The notes below the pieces were generated by a model that did not search any database, was not told the origin of the DNA, and saw only the letters and a program-made list of their open reading frames with translations. This document shows positions 1-9,432 of a stretch of 64,000 nucleotides of DNA, one piece after another. Origin of the DNA: Paenibacillus sp. UNC451MF (lineage in GTDB: Bacteria > Bacillota > Bacilli > Paenibacillales > NBRC-103111); assembly GCF_000686845.1 (NCBI RefSeq), contig NZ_JMLS01000004.1, positions 124,001 through 188,000 on the forward strand. Reading direction: 5' to 3'. Each line of letters starts with the position of its first letter. Positions within the stretch are counted from its first letter, which is position 1. A program made the position numbers and the translations under genes.

Positions 1-317
1 TCCAGCACTTGAGCGTTGTCATAGGTGGCTTTATACTCTCTTTCTTGAATGTAATGAATATCTTTAACAAGCAGTTCCGTCTGAACGCCGGGATACTGGA
101 GCTTGGCCTGTTCCTGCTTCCAACGCAGCCAATCCTGGATGACCCCCGTCGTATTGACGGCACCGATTCTTTCCGTTCCAACAAAAACTTGATAACGAGT
201 AACCATATGGTTCATCATATAGACATAAGCAAAGGAAAAAAATACAACGAGTACCGTCATAAAACTCAAACCGACGACCAACCATCTATCCTTTTTCCAG
301 CCTATTATGTAATCCAC
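1..317 (-). CDS. Envelope protein, N-terminal part, possibly an M23-type peptidase (runs off window)
   Basis: Reading leftwards from a GTG at 317 there is an open frame of 105 codons that leaves the window at its 3' end. A GGGAGG ribosome binding site lies 8 bases before the GTG. Residues about 11-35 form one hydrophobic segment after a basic start, so this is a signal anchor. The rest (VFVGTERIGAVNTTGVIQDW, then a charged stretch ending TYDNAQVL) resembles the region before the LysM/G5/M23 domains of long Paenibacillus cell-wall endopeptidases. The catalytic part is not in the window, so the peptidase assignment is inference. Reading frame fairly certain, function uncertain. Confidence 0.6.
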   Translation of the reverse strand, partial: MDYIIGWKKDRWLVVGLSFMTVLVVFFSFAYVYMMNHMVTRYQVFVGTERIGAVNTTGVIQDWLRWKQEQAKLQYPGVQTELLVKDIHYIQEREYKATYDNAQVL

Positions 318-389
318 GTGTACCTCCCGCAATCAGGTTTTTGTAATGTCCACCTCCTTATCCTATTCTTACTGTTCCTCAAATAGCAC

Positions 390-413
390 AAAAAAGGCAC
401 CTCGTAAGGTGCC
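390..413 (-). terminator. Intrinsic terminator of the ABC exporter operon
   Basis: On the minus strand GGCACCT and AGGTGCC pair around a 4-base loop and are followed by six T. It starts 9 bases after the stop of the downstream exporter subunit. Confidence 0.85.
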
Positions 414-421
414 CTTCGAAT

Positions 422-2266
422 CTAGCCTACTTCACGCAAAAATCGGTACTGCGCTTGGATTAAGCCGTGGTATATCCCTTTTTGCTTCATCAATTCCTCA
501 TGATTTCCCTGCTCCATAATGTTACCGTGATCCAGTACGACGATATGATCTGCATTACGGATTGTTGACAACCTATGGGCGATTATGAAGGAGGTTCTAC
601 CCGCGAGAAGCGTCTTCAACGCCTCTTGGATTTTGAGCTCAGTTTCCGTATCAATACTTGCTGTGGCTTCATCCAAGATCAAGACACGTGGATCGGCAAG
701 CAGTGCTCTTGCGAACGAAATTAATTGCCTTTGACCCATTGACAGTACATTGCCTCGCTCCTGTACCTCGGTATCATAGCCTTGTGGCAAATTGACAATG
801 AAATCATGCGCCCGGACCGCCTTGGCAACAAATTCAACTTCTTCATCTGTCGCATCGAGACGTCCGAAGCGAATATTGTCACGTATCGTTCCGGAGAAAA
901 TAAACGTATCCTGGAGCACAATACCAACCTGAGATCGGAGACTCGAAATCGCTACATCCCTTATGTCATGGCCATCAATTGTAATGGAACCGCTTGTGAT
1001 GTCATAAAATCGGCAAAGCAGATTGATGATAGTACTCTTACCCGAGCCTGTGTGACCAACCAGAGCTATGGATTGCCCTGCTTTTACACTGAGATCGATT
1101 CCTTTTAATGCAAGTCTGCCCGGTTCATATTCGAATTCGACCTTTTTAAGCTCAATATCCCCTTTAACGCGAGGTAGTTCTTTAGCCTCATGCGCTTCCG
1201 CCACATTCGGCTTCTCATCGATGAACTCAAATATTCGCTCGGAGGAAGCCATTGCAATAAGCATCTGGGAATACATCTGTCCAAGTCGATTGATAGGTTC
1301 CCAGAAATGCCCGATATAGGTAGCAAAGGCAACCAGCAAACCAACCGTAATCTCACCCTGTTGAATCAAATGCGCGCCGAACCAAAATAAAATGCAATAG
1401 CCCACTGCACCCGTTACCTCAATAATCGGATTGAACGATTGGTTTAAAGTGGTCGCCCGATTCCATGACTTATGATTATCAAGGTTCATATTGTCGAAGA
1501 ATGCGATATTTTCCTTTTCCTGTGTGAAGGCTTGAGTCACCTTGATTCCTTGAATACATTCGTTCAAATGTGCATTGATTCTCGACTGCTTCGTCTGCAC
1601 TACTTGCCAGGAACGACGGATGTGTACCCGCAGCTTCGTGGAAATGATGAACATAATCGGAACTGTAACGATGATGGCCGTACCTAATTTAAAGTTATAA
1701 AATAAGAGAATGAGTATAATTCCGATAAGCTGAACACAGTCAATGAGTAAGTTGACAACCCCGTTAGTAAACAAATCTTGCAGGGAGTTTACATAGTTCG
1801 TAATCCTTACCAAGATCGACCCCGCCGGCCATTTATCAAAAAATTTGAACGAAAGCCTCTGTACATGACTGAACAAGTCGTGCCTAAGATCATAGATTAC
1901 TTTTTGACCGATCATATTGGTGTAGCGGATCCGATAGTTGTTGGCTGCCCATTGAATTAAATATAAGGCGAGCATCCCACCCACGCACATTAGCAAAAGC
2001 TTCGTATTGCCTTCACGCAGCGCATGGTCAATCGCATATGCTATAAGAAGCGGATTGAGCAGCTTCGTAAGCGCGCCTACGATCATCATAGTTATAATAA
2101 CCGGAAGTATTTGCTTGGAATAAGGCTTTATGTACTGACTGAGCCGCTTGATCTGCACCCAGTCGAATTCCTTATCCAGTTGTTCGTCGTCCTGATATAC
2201 AAAACGTTGACCCTCCTGCCCAGTCGGGCTAGGCTTCCCGGTCGCCGTTTTTGCTGACTGGCTCAC
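422..2266 (-). CDS. ABC exporter half-transporter, catalytic-site subunit
   Basis: A 614-residue half transporter: an N-terminal six-helix exporter membrane domain (about 45-340) fused to an ATPase domain. The Walker A motif GHTGSGKST lies near residue 400 and Walker B reads LILDEATASID with the catalytic glutamate present. The ABC signature is degenerate (LSMGQ instead of LSGGQ). The GTG start overlaps the TGA stop of the upstream subunit (GTGA), and AGGGGG lies 8 bases before it, so the two are translationally coupled. It should form a heterodimer with that subunit in the membrane and export lipids, drugs or peptides; the substrate cannot be read from sequence. Confidence 0.9.
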   Translation of the reverse strand: MSQSAKTATGKPSPTGQEGQRFVYQDDEQLDKEFDWVQIKRLSQYIKPYSKQILPVIITMMIVGALTKLLNPLLIAYAIDHALREGNTKLLLMCVGGMLALYLIQWAANNYRIRYTNMIGQKVIYDLRHDLFSHVQRLSFKFFDKWPAGSILVRITNYVNSLQDLFTNGVVNLLIDCVQLIGIILILLFYNFKLGTAIIVTVPIMFIISTKLRVHIRRSWQVVQTKQSRINAHLNECIQGIKVTQAFTQEKENIAFFDNMNLDNHKSWNRATTLNQSFNPIIEVTGAVGYCILFWFGAHLIQQGEITVGLLVAFATYIGHFWEPINRLGQMYSQMLIAMASSERIFEFIDEKPNVAEAHEAKELPRVKGDIELKKVEFEYEPGRLALKGIDLSVKAGQSIALVGHTGSGKSTIINLLCRFYDITSGSITIDGHDIRDVAISSLRSQVGIVLQDTFIFSGTIRDNIRFGRLDATDEEVEFVAKAVRAHDFIVNLPQGYDTEVQERGNVLSMGQRQLISFARALLADPRVLILDEATASIDTETELKIQEALKTLLAGRTSFIIAHRLSTIRNADHIVVLDHGNIMEQGNHEELMKQKGIYHGLIQAQYRFLREVG

Positions 2267-4110
2267 TGTGCGTACCCCCTCAACTTGACATGTCCTGCTG
2301 CTGCAACTTGATTCGCGGCTTGCTGCGGTTCAGGAGCGGCCTGCATGCCATTAGCTGTTAATGGTTCTTCTGTTTCATTAGGATGATCGGCGAATTGAAT
2401 ATGGTACGTATCCAAATAAGGACCTTCCTGTTGCATTAATTGATCGTGTGACCCTCTTTGAACGATGCGCCCTTGATCGAGAACTAGAATTTCATCCGCA
2501 TGGCGCAAGGAGGATATACGGTGAGCTATAATGAAGGTCGTACGACCTTTCATCACTTCCTGGAAGCCTTGCTGAATTTCATGCTCTGTCTCCATATCTA
2601 CCGCACTGGTTGCATCGTCGAGAATAAGAATTTTTGGATTTTTGAGCAGCGCTCGTGCAATAGCAATCCGCTGCTTCTGACCTCCAGAGAGACCTAGCCC
2701 GCGTTCTCCTACAATAGTGTCGTAGCCCAGCGGAAGCTCCATAATAAAATCATGGGCTTTCGCCAGCTTGGCGGCATGAATGATCTGATCCATTGATACA
2801 TCCTTAACCCCGTAAGCAATATTATTGCGAATCGTGGACGAGAACAGGAATGTTTCCTGGAACACAATCGCCATCTGATCACGCAAGCTTTCTAGTGATA
2901 CGTCACGAATATCATGGCCATCCACCGTAATTCGACCGTCCTTGACGTTATAAGCACGAAGCAGCAATTGAATCACCGTAGATTTACCCGAACCGGTTCC
3001 ACCCAGCATACCTATAACGGATCCGGCCGGGGCATCCAGCTCAAAATCATACAAGGCAGGCTGCTTATCCGTATAAGCAAACGTTACTTTATCGAAACGA
3101 ATGTGCCCTCTTACTTGCTCAGAGTGTAATTGAGTGGCATTATCCTTATCCTTTACATGAACATATTGATGTAAAATTTCGAGAATACGTTCCCCGGCTG
3201 CCTTGGATTGGGTGAAGTTATTAATATGAAACCCAATCCCCCACATCGGACCGATAATATACCAAATTAAACTGAAGCAAGCGACGAGTTCACCAAGAGA
3301 TATCGACTTGTTAATAACCATATAACCGCCAATCCCAAGCAGTAGGACGACACTCATATTAGCAAATAACTCCATTAGCGGAAAATAACGCGCCCAAATT
3401 CCAGAAGTCGTTACGTTGTTAACCTTATAGTCCTCGTTCCGTTCGGAAAATTTATTGATCTCATGCGGCTCGCGCGCAAAAGATTTAACCGTACGAACAC
3501 CTGTAATGTTTTCCTGAACCGAAGTCGTCATAGAACTCATCGATTTACGGATCGAACGAAATGCCGGATGAATTTTACTTTCAAACCGAATCGCCGTAAA
3601 TACAAGGAAAGGCATGAATATCATCGTAATCAGCGTCAGCTTCCAGTTGATTGTCATCATCATGATCGTGCCGAAAGTAAACATCATGAAAACGTTTAAT
3701 ATTTGTACAAAACCGAATCCGATAAAATCCCTCACGGCCTGCAAATCTGCGGTCAGACGAGACATCAGATCCCCTGTACGGGCTTTATCGTAGTACTGAA
3801 ACGACAAATACTGCAATTTTTTGTACAGCGCATTTCTTAGATTGAATGCAGTTTTGTTACCCAGTTTCCCGCTGCTTATTCCATGCAGGAATTGAAACAG
3901 CGCTTTACAGCTAACGACCCCAACCACTAGTAACGCTAAGTACGGCACCACGGAAAAATTTTGTTTCGCAATCACATCATCAATCAAATAGCGCAGCAGA
4001 TTCGGATACACCAAACCTAATGCCGTTGCGGTCATCAGCGAGAAAATCGATGCGAACAAATACTTTTTCTCTGACCAGTAAAACTCCTTTAACTGCCTAA
4101 AGACTTCCAT
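2263..4110 (-). CDS. ABC exporter half-transporter, degenerate-site subunit
   Basis: A 615-residue half transporter with an N-terminal exporter membrane domain (about 15-305) and C-terminal ATPase. It has Walker A GGTGSGKST, a canonical signature LSGGQKQRIAIARALL, and Walker B LILDDATSAVD, where the catalytic glutamate is replaced by aspartate. That is the hallmark of the degenerate-site partner in heterodimeric exporters such as TM287/288 and BmrCD. The chosen ATG at 4110 has GGAGGGGG five bases upstream; a longer frame to 4218 exists but its extra 36 residues look non-coding and have no ribosome binding site. The C-terminal tail (about residues 580-615) is rich in Ala, Gln and Glu. Confidence 0.9.
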   Translation of the reverse strand: MEVFRQLKEFYWSEKKYLFASIFSLMTATALGLVYPNLLRYLIDDVIAKQNFSVVPYLALLVVGVVSCKALFQFLHGISSGKLGNKTAFNLRNALYKKLQYLSFQYYDKARTGDLMSRLTADLQAVRDFIGFGFVQILNVFMMFTFGTIMMMTINWKLTLITMIFMPFLVFTAIRFESKIHPAFRSIRKSMSSMTTSVQENITGVRTVKSFAREPHEINKFSERNEDYKVNNVTTSGIWARYFPLMELFANMSVVLLLGIGGYMVINKSISLGELVACFSLIWYIIGPMWGIGFHINNFTQSKAAGERILEILHQYVHVKDKDNATQLHSEQVRGHIRFDKVTFAYTDKQPALYDFELDAPAGSVIGMLGGTGSGKSTVIQLLLRAYNVKDGRITVDGHDIRDVSLESLRDQMAIVFQETFLFSSTIRNNIAYGVKDVSMDQIIHAAKLAKAHDFIMELPLGYDTIVGERGLGLSGGQKQRIAIARALLKNPKILILDDATSAVDMETEHEIQQGFQEVMKGRTTFIIAHRISSLRHADEILVLDQGRIVQRGSHDQLMQQEGPYLDTYHIQFADHPNETEEPLTANGMQAAPEPQQAANQVAAAGHVKLRGYAQ

Positions 4111-4445
4111 GGTGTCCCCCTCCATTAGCAGCCCAAAAGACCGCTTTAAGCAAAAATTGCTTTCGAAGCAGATGGGACTGCGTTCGAAAGCGTTCGCTTT
4201 TTTGAATATTATCATCATCCCTAGGGTGCAGCAACATCCAATGCTGTCATAAATCTCCTTTACGGGAGAAATAAGCGCATTTAATCACAAAATGCCAGCA
4301 GAATCCACCTATATCACATGAATAATGGCAAATCTCGCCAAATGAAAACCCTTTCAATAAAACTAATAAAATCGGCTGTCCTGGCTTGGACAACCGACTC
4401 TGCAAATAATGTGAAAAAAAGATAAAGTTTGATTAAAACCATATT
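4111..4445. other. Intergenic region between dynA and the ABC operon
   Basis: A 335-base gap. It holds the dynA terminator near its right end. The rest should contain the ABC operon promoter, but I see no hexamer pair good enough to name. A short hairpin (TCTCC-cgtaaa-GGAGA) lies near 4255-4270, and TTCGAAAG-type repeats lie near 4160-4200, just upstream of the exporter start. Confidence 0.5.
4365..4398 (-). terminator. Intrinsic terminator of dynA
   Basis: Minus-strand arms GTCGGTTGTCC and GGACAGCCGAT pair (one U-G wobble) around six bases and run into TTTTATT, about 45 bases after the dynA stop. Confidence 0.8.
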
Positions 4446-7400
4446 TTACTTTAGAAATTGCTGCATACGATCTAGCTTCATTTGAAGCTCTCCAATATCG
4501 ATTTGCATTTCCAATGCAGCCAGCTGACCCTCAGCATACTCTCTTAGCTCCTGCTGAAGCTGTTCGGATAAATCCGTGTACCACCCTTGCAGCTGTTGTC
4601 GATAGACAAGCTCCAATCGATCGGATTGCTGCTGCGCATAAACGGTTAACGGATCAATTACCCTCGCCTCAAGCTCGTTCCGCAGTTTCTGTTTACCGTC
4701 ACCTTCAAAGAAATGTTTAGCGTTTTTATAAAAGCCTGTGAGCCATTTCACGGTAACAGCTTCTTCTGCTTTGAATGGCTCCGTCTCCTGAAGAGGTGTA
4801 AACGCATGCGGCTCATAGGAAGCCGGTTGGAAATCCGCTAGATCCGCGCCAAAAGACTGCATCCATTGCTCTCTTCGTTTTTTGGCCGTCTTATTGATCG
4901 AATTCTCCACTCGTAAAGTGGTTGCGAGTATTTCCTGAGATAAGTCAAAGGAAATCATTCGTCGCAAATCATCCCAAGCCGATTGTATCAAGCTTTTTAC
5001 ATCTTTCCCCTCTTCGGCAAAGACGGATGGATTGAATGCCAAGTTGAACAGCTCGCCGAACCGGTACACTTCACGCTGTTTTACATAATAGAGCAGCTCA
5101 TCAATCTCCTTGCGCAGCTCCCGCTCCTCAGGCTCAGTTGAGATGCCTTTTAACAACTGGATTGCCTCGTCTAAAGCTTGACGAATGGCACGAGCCTTAT
5201 TTTGACGCTCCGATTCGTCTGATTGCGCACTAGTTATCCACTGTTTGAGTACATCGGCCGCGCGCGTTAGATCGCTATGACCGGAGCGTATCGCAATCTC
5301 GGTAAGCTCTTCTAAGGAAAAGCGTACAAAATCCGTTTCAAATGAAGCGATCCCCGATGCCTGAATGGTTTCACCATCGTCTGCTAGCTTACCTTCCAGA
5401 GCGTAATAACTGGATAATGGATAAATACGCGGGTGTCGTATTCCGTGATGCTGTAAATTGGTTTCTACATGGCTGACGACGCCCTCCAGCTCCTCGGCTG
5501 ACGATGCCAAGTCAGCAGCATTGACGATAAAAAACATTTTATCCAGCTCAAAGCTGTCCTTCACACGTCCCAGTTGGAGTAAGAACTCTTTATCCGCATG
5601 GGAAAATGCATGATTGTAGTAAGTAACGAACAATATAGCATCTGCGTTCTTAATATAGTTAAAGGCCACGCCCGTATGACGAGCATTAATAGAATCCGCT
5701 CCCGGCGTGTCAACCAGTACGATTCCTTGATCGGTTAATGGGTTGGAATAGTACAGCTCTATGAGATCAACGAAGCAGGATTTTGCTTCATCCGCAGCAT
5801 ATAGCCCGAATTGCTCAGCATTGACTCGCAGCTCACCTCCGATATCGTGCTCTACAGCTGACCAGCCGCGTTCTACGGCTTTCAGAAATGTATAGTGAGG
5901 CTTTCCCTTAGCAGATACTTGTTCAGCCGACAAACGGCGTATAGCGCTTAGTCCTTCTTGAAAATTGGCTGCGGCAATACCGAGTACTTCAAGCGAATAA
6001 AGGACATCATCGGTCAATCGCTCCATCGATTTCATTTTTACTTTGGCTGTACCATGCGGCCATCCGTTTTCCGGCTCCGGCGGCATAATCTTGTTAATCG
6101 CTGCCGTAGTAGGATTTGGGGAAACCGGTAAGATCCGCTCACCTATCAGCGCATTGGCAAACGATGATTTACCTGCGCTAAACGCGCCAAACAACGCAAT
6201 GGTGAAGCGGTTGTTCTCCAGCCGTTCCGCTTTCTCCTGCAAGGAGCGGCAAATGCTTTGCAGCTGTGCAAGGCCCGCAAGCTCGCTTGCACCAGCGGCG
6301 AGCTTGCCTGCAGCATCGCGCAGGCGGGCGCGATGCCCGCCTTGCGCCAGCGGCGCTGCGCCTGTGCGCGCGGTGCGGCTCGCAGCGGCGGATACCGCCG
6401 CGAGAGCTTCACGCGCAGCATCGCCGGCGGTGCTTGCGCTAGCCTGCGGTGCTGTGCTGCTGGCTGCACCGCCAGCTACGGCTGCGGGATCCGGCAGCAC
6501 CGGCGCAGTCACGTGCAGCGCGGCTAGAGGCGCCTGCAGCTGAGAGGCGTAAGCCGCCTCCGCTGCTGCGAGCCGCTCCAGCTCCCGCAGGCTGCCGAGC
6601 TGTCCCTCGAGCTGCGCAAGCTGCTCTTTTAGACTGCTGATCCGCGGCTCCAACACCTTAGCAACTGCTTCGCTAAGCTCATCAATGAGCTCGAAAGCGC
6701 GTTTGCGGTAAAGAAGCTTCACTTCAGCAGCAACCTGCTTAGTGTAATTCAATGTGTAGTCGCCTCCAAAACCAGCCGACTCGTTTACTTGCTCTGCAAG
6801 CCATTCAGGTTCAACAGCGATATGCAATCGTTCGACGGTTTCCCTGACAAGATCAGCATGGAGCAAGGCTGTTTCATCCAACGATTTGGACACTGTTTGC
6901 TGTAAATGTCGTTCTATCTGTGTAGCCACCTGTCCAGCAAAATCACTATGAAATGCAGCCAAACGCCGTTCCACTTCTTTTGCGGTTTTTGCAGCTCCAG
7001 CAAAAAATCCGACTTTAAAACCAGGTTTACGGCTTTGTAAGTATTCATGTGCCAAATCACGTGTTACAGCTGGAGTAATATTGGCATTATCCAGTATCGC
7101 CCCAGTCTCTTTGCGCAGTGCCGTACGAAGCACTTCAGACTTGGCTTGCGCATCTGCAAACGCTTTGCTTGTCTCCGCCCATTGAAGCTTCGCCGTTTCG
7201 GACTCCTCATCGGCAGCCAATTGTGCCCTCAGCTGCTCCTTGATGGGCTCATTGCGCTCAGCTAACTTATTGGCATGTGCAGCTGCTAGATGCTTAGCCG
7301 ATTTCTCTAGGCTTAAAGCTGATAGCGGCTCACGACCTTCAATCAGCTTGCCGAGCAGCCAATCTAGCTTCCCCCACTCGCTATGAGGATGGTTAGGAAC

Positions 7401-8126
7401 CTTGACAGAAGTATACAAGATCCCATCCGGCTGGATATGCCAGTTCGCGAACGCTTCCTTCACTCCTGCCTTATACGTCTCAAACGACAACTCCTGATCC
7501 CTATGCTTATCTACTTGATTAATGAGTAAATAGAGCGGCTTACCCCACTCTTTCATTTTCTTGGTAAAGGCAAAATTAATTTCTGATTGTACATGATTGT
7601 AATCCATAACGTAGAATACGACATCTGCCAAATGAAGTGCGGATTCCGTAGCAAGCTGATGAGCATCGTCCGTAGAGTCAATTCCGGGAGTATCGAGCAA
7701 AGCAGCATGCTCTCCTAGAAAAGGTATCGGATAACGGAGGTTTACCGTTTCAATAGCTTCTCCATTTTTACAATAAGCGGCCAGCTCCTCTAAGGGTACG
7801 GTTTGAACTTTCGGCTCAGCCATATCACCCTCCACACGGTGAACCACTCTTGCACCAGATTCCCCATTGCTGATGCTCACAATATTTGCGCTAGTTGGAA
7901 TCGGACTCGAAGGAAGAAGCTGATGACCGCACAGCTTATTAATCAGACTTGATTTGCCAGCTGAGAAATGACCACAAAATGCAATATAAAAACTGCCGCT
8001 TTGCGCTTTTTGCAGCAGCTGTTTGATTTTCTTCCCGTTTTCTCCATCTTTTTCTTTCTCCACTTGTTCAAGCAATGAATGAATAGTGCTTTCCATCGTT
8101 TCCCCAAGAACCGTCAAGTTGCTCAT
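4446..8126 (-). CDS. dynA: Bacterial dynamin-like protein with two GTPase domains
   Basis: A 1226-residue protein containing two dynamin GTPase units in one chain, as in Bacillus DynA (about 1190 residues), which tethers and fuses membranes and helps repair phage- or antibiotic-damaged membrane. Unit 1 has GHFSAGKSS near residue 50, the G3 motif DTPGID near 155 and LINQVDKH near 195. Unit 2 has GAFSAGKSS near 648, DTPGAD near 800 and IVNAADLA as G4. Long helical stalks follow each. An Ala-rich, very GC-rich linker (about residues 525-615) joins the halves and differs in base composition from the rest of the gene. GGGGAG precedes the ATG. No neighbour suggests a partner. Confidence 0.93.
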   Translation of the reverse strand: MSNLTVLGETMESTIHSLLEQVEKEKDGENGKKIKQLLQKAQSGSFYIAFCGHFSAGKSSLINKLCGHQLLPSSPIPTSANIVSISNGESGARVVHRVEGDMAEPKVQTVPLEELAAYCKNGEAIETVNLRYPIPFLGEHAALLDTPGIDSTDDAHQLATESALHLADVVFYVMDYNHVQSEINFAFTKKMKEWGKPLYLLINQVDKHRDQELSFETYKAGVKEAFANWHIQPDGILYTSVKVPNHPHSEWGKLDWLLGKLIEGREPLSALSLEKSAKHLAAAHANKLAERNEPIKEQLRAQLAADEESETAKLQWAETSKAFADAQAKSEVLRTALRKETGAILDNANITPAVTRDLAHEYLQSRKPGFKVGFFAGAAKTAKEVERRLAAFHSDFAGQVATQIERHLQQTVSKSLDETALLHADLVRETVERLHIAVEPEWLAEQVNESAGFGGDYTLNYTKQVAAEVKLLYRKRAFELIDELSEAVAKVLEPRISSLKEQLAQLEGQLGSLRELERLAAAEAAYASQLQAPLAALHVTAPVLPDPAAVAGGAASSTAPQASASTAGDAAREALAAVSAAASRTARTGAAPLAQGGHRARLRDAAGKLAAGASELAGLAQLQSICRSLQEKAERLENNRFTIALFGAFSAGKSSFANALIGERILPVSPNPTTAAINKIMPPEPENGWPHGTAKVKMKSMERLTDDVLYSLEVLGIAAANFQEGLSAIRRLSAEQVSAKGKPHYTFLKAVERGWSAVEHDIGGELRVNAEQFGLYAADEAKSCFVDLIELYYSNPLTDQGIVLVDTPGADSINARHTGVAFNYIKNADAILFVTYYNHAFSHADKEFLLQLGRVKDSFELDKMFFIVNAADLASSAEELEGVVSHVETNLQHHGIRHPRIYPLSSYYALEGKLADDGETIQASGIASFETDFVRFSLEELTEIAIRSGHSDLTRAADVLKQWITSAQSDESERQNKARAIRQALDEAIQLLKGISTEPEERELRKEIDELLYYVKQREVYRFGELFNLAFNPSVFAEEGKDVKSLIQSAWDDLRRMISFDLSQEILATTLRVENSINKTAKKRREQWMQSFGADLADFQPASYEPHAFTPLQETEPFKAEEAVTVKWLTGFYKNAKHFFEGDGKQKLRNELEARVIDPLTVYAQQQSDRLELVYRQQLQGWYTDLSEQLQQELREYAEGQLAALEMQIDIGELQMKLDRMQQFLK

Positions 8127-8212
8127 CCCAATCTCCCCGTATCTCTATAATGATATCTTCACAGGATATTTCAATTTTCTGGCTAAGGTTCGCCGGAAAA
8201 CAATCCCGTTCA

Positions 8213-8240
8213 ACAAAAAAAACCGAATTTCTTCGGTTTT
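8213..8240 (-). terminator. Intrinsic terminator after the 90-residue gene
   Basis: AAACCGAA and TTCGGTTT form the stem; on the minus strand eight T follow. The stem touches the stop codon of the 8240-8512 gene. The plus strand also ends in T5, so it may act both ways. Confidence 0.8.
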
Positions 8241-8512
8241 TAGTGTACCACACTTTCATTAACAGGGATAAAAATTTCGAACAAATTGCGATGCTGTAAA
8301 ATCGTAATATCTTTATCTTTTACTTTCATAACGACAACTTCAGGCTTTGTTTTCATACGGTCTAAATAATTGTCAGGCACATCTCCGGATTCCATGACCG
8401 TTACACCTTCTACTTGCTTTTCTTCATTTTCAGCCAACGGCGTTTTCAAAATTTCTTCATAAATATCTGAGAACACTTCGAAGTTGCTGGTATAAACCGA
8501 TATACATTTCAT
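8240..8512 (-). CDS. Small conserved-looking protein of unknown function
   Basis: A 90-residue soluble, acidic protein with no signal peptide, membrane segment or motif I recognise. It starts MKCISVYTSNFEVFSDIYEE and ends FEIFIPVNESVVH. The alternation of strands and helices suggests one small folded domain. AGGATGGG precedes its ATG at 8512, and a terminator touches its stop. It lies between nth and dynA and could be co-transcribed with nth, 38 bases upstream. Confidence 0.75.
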   Translation of the reverse strand: MKCISVYTSNFEVFSDIYEEILKTPLAENEEKQVEGVTVMESGDVPDNYLDRMKTKPEVVVMKVKDKDITILQHRNLFEIFIPVNESVVH

Positions 8513-8550
8513 AATAATCCCATCCTTATTGTTTGCTGTGGTAAAGTTTG

Positions 8551-9222
8551 CTACTGTATAGGTTTCCTACGACTACCGGATTTCATACGTTTTTTTCCTT
8601 CACGGCACGATTCAGCCAGCGGACAGCTTTCGCATTGCGGGTTCTGGGCTTTGCAGTGATAACGCCCGAAGAAAATGAGCCTGTGATGCGTCAGTGTCCA
8701 TTCCTCTTTAGGAACAAGCTTCATCAGCTTCTTCTCCACTTCGAGAACGCTATCTTTCCAATTCGTCATGCCTAATCGCTTAGAGACACGTTCAACATGT
8801 GTATCAACTGCAATTGCTGGAACACCAAAAGCATTGGAAACAACGACGTTAGCTGTTTTACGGCCGACGCCAGGAAGCTCGACTAATTGTTCATGCTGCT
8901 CGGGTATTTCCCCGCCGTACTTGTCCAATAAAATGGCGCACAACGCCTGAATGTTTTTCGCCTTATTTCGGAACAACCCGATTCTGCGAATATCCTGCTC
9001 AAGTTCCTCCAATGGAACGGCAAGATAGTCTTCGGGCCGCTTGTACTTTTGAAACAACGAAGCAGTCACTTTATTTACGGTTTCATCCGTACATTGCGCC
9101 GACAACAACACGGCGATAGTCAGCTCAAATGGATTGGAGTGATTCAGCTCGCAATGGGCATCCGGGAACATCTCTCCGATCGTATCAAGAATGCTGCGAA
9201 CCTGCTTCTTGTTCATAGGCAC
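8551..9222 (-). CDS. nth: Endonuclease III (DNA glycosylase/AP lyase)
   Basis: Removes oxidised pyrimidines and cuts at abasic sites in base excision repair. The 223-residue protein has the helix-hairpin-helix LPGVGRKTANVV with the catalytic lysine, the catalytic aspartate in AVDTHVERV, and a C-terminal iron-sulfur loop with the exact C-x6-C-x2-C-x5-C spacing. Two starts compete: GTG at 9222 and ATG at 9216. GAGGT lies about 7 bases before the GTG but 13 before the ATG, so GTG is preferred. In B. subtilis nth also lies in this general neighbourhood, but dnaD and asnS are not found here. Confidence 0.96.
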   Translation of the reverse strand: MPMNKKQVRSILDTIGEMFPDAHCELNHSNPFELTIAVLLSAQCTDETVNKVTASLFQKYKRPEDYLAVPLEELEQDIRRIGLFRNKAKNIQALCAILLDKYGGEIPEQHEQLVELPGVGRKTANVVVSNAFGVPAIAVDTHVERVSKRLGMTNWKDSVLEVEKKLMKLVPKEEWTLTHHRLIFFGRYHCKAQNPQCESCPLAESCREGKKRMKSGSRRKPIQ

Positions 9223-9344
9223 AAGCTACCTCTTTCTAGTAGTATAAAAATCAGTTTAACGAATCATGACAAAGGAATCAATGACTTCATCCGACAAAAT
9301 GCGAACTTTTCTAGAAATTTTTCAAAAAAAATATTTTATAAGAT

Positions 9345-9392
9345 GAAAAAACCGTCTAAAGGAAGATAAAAATCCTCTTCTCATTAGACGGT
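9345..9392 (-). terminator. Intrinsic terminator of the S-layer-homology gene
   Basis: Minus-strand ACCGTCTAA pairs with TTAGACGGT and is followed by TTTTTTC. A second small stem (GAAGAT/ATCTTC) sits inside the loop. Confidence 0.85.
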
Positions 9393-9432
9393 GTTCACTT
9401 ATTCAATGTTTCTTGATCTCAAAAATAAAATT

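Noticed and set aside
64-285. Minus-strand frame beginning MVGRRFEFYDGTRC
   Set aside because: It is out of frame with the GTG-started frame (317), which has a ribosome binding site and a membrane anchor and continues off the window.
6043-6640. Long Ala/Arg/Cys-rich frames opposite and out of frame with dynA
   Set aside because: They come from the GC-rich linker, where stop codons are rare. The dynA frame has clear GTPase motifs on both sides.
8068-8259. 63-residue frame across the dynA start
   Set aside because: It crosses the terminator hairpin and the dynA ribosome binding site and has no signal of its own.
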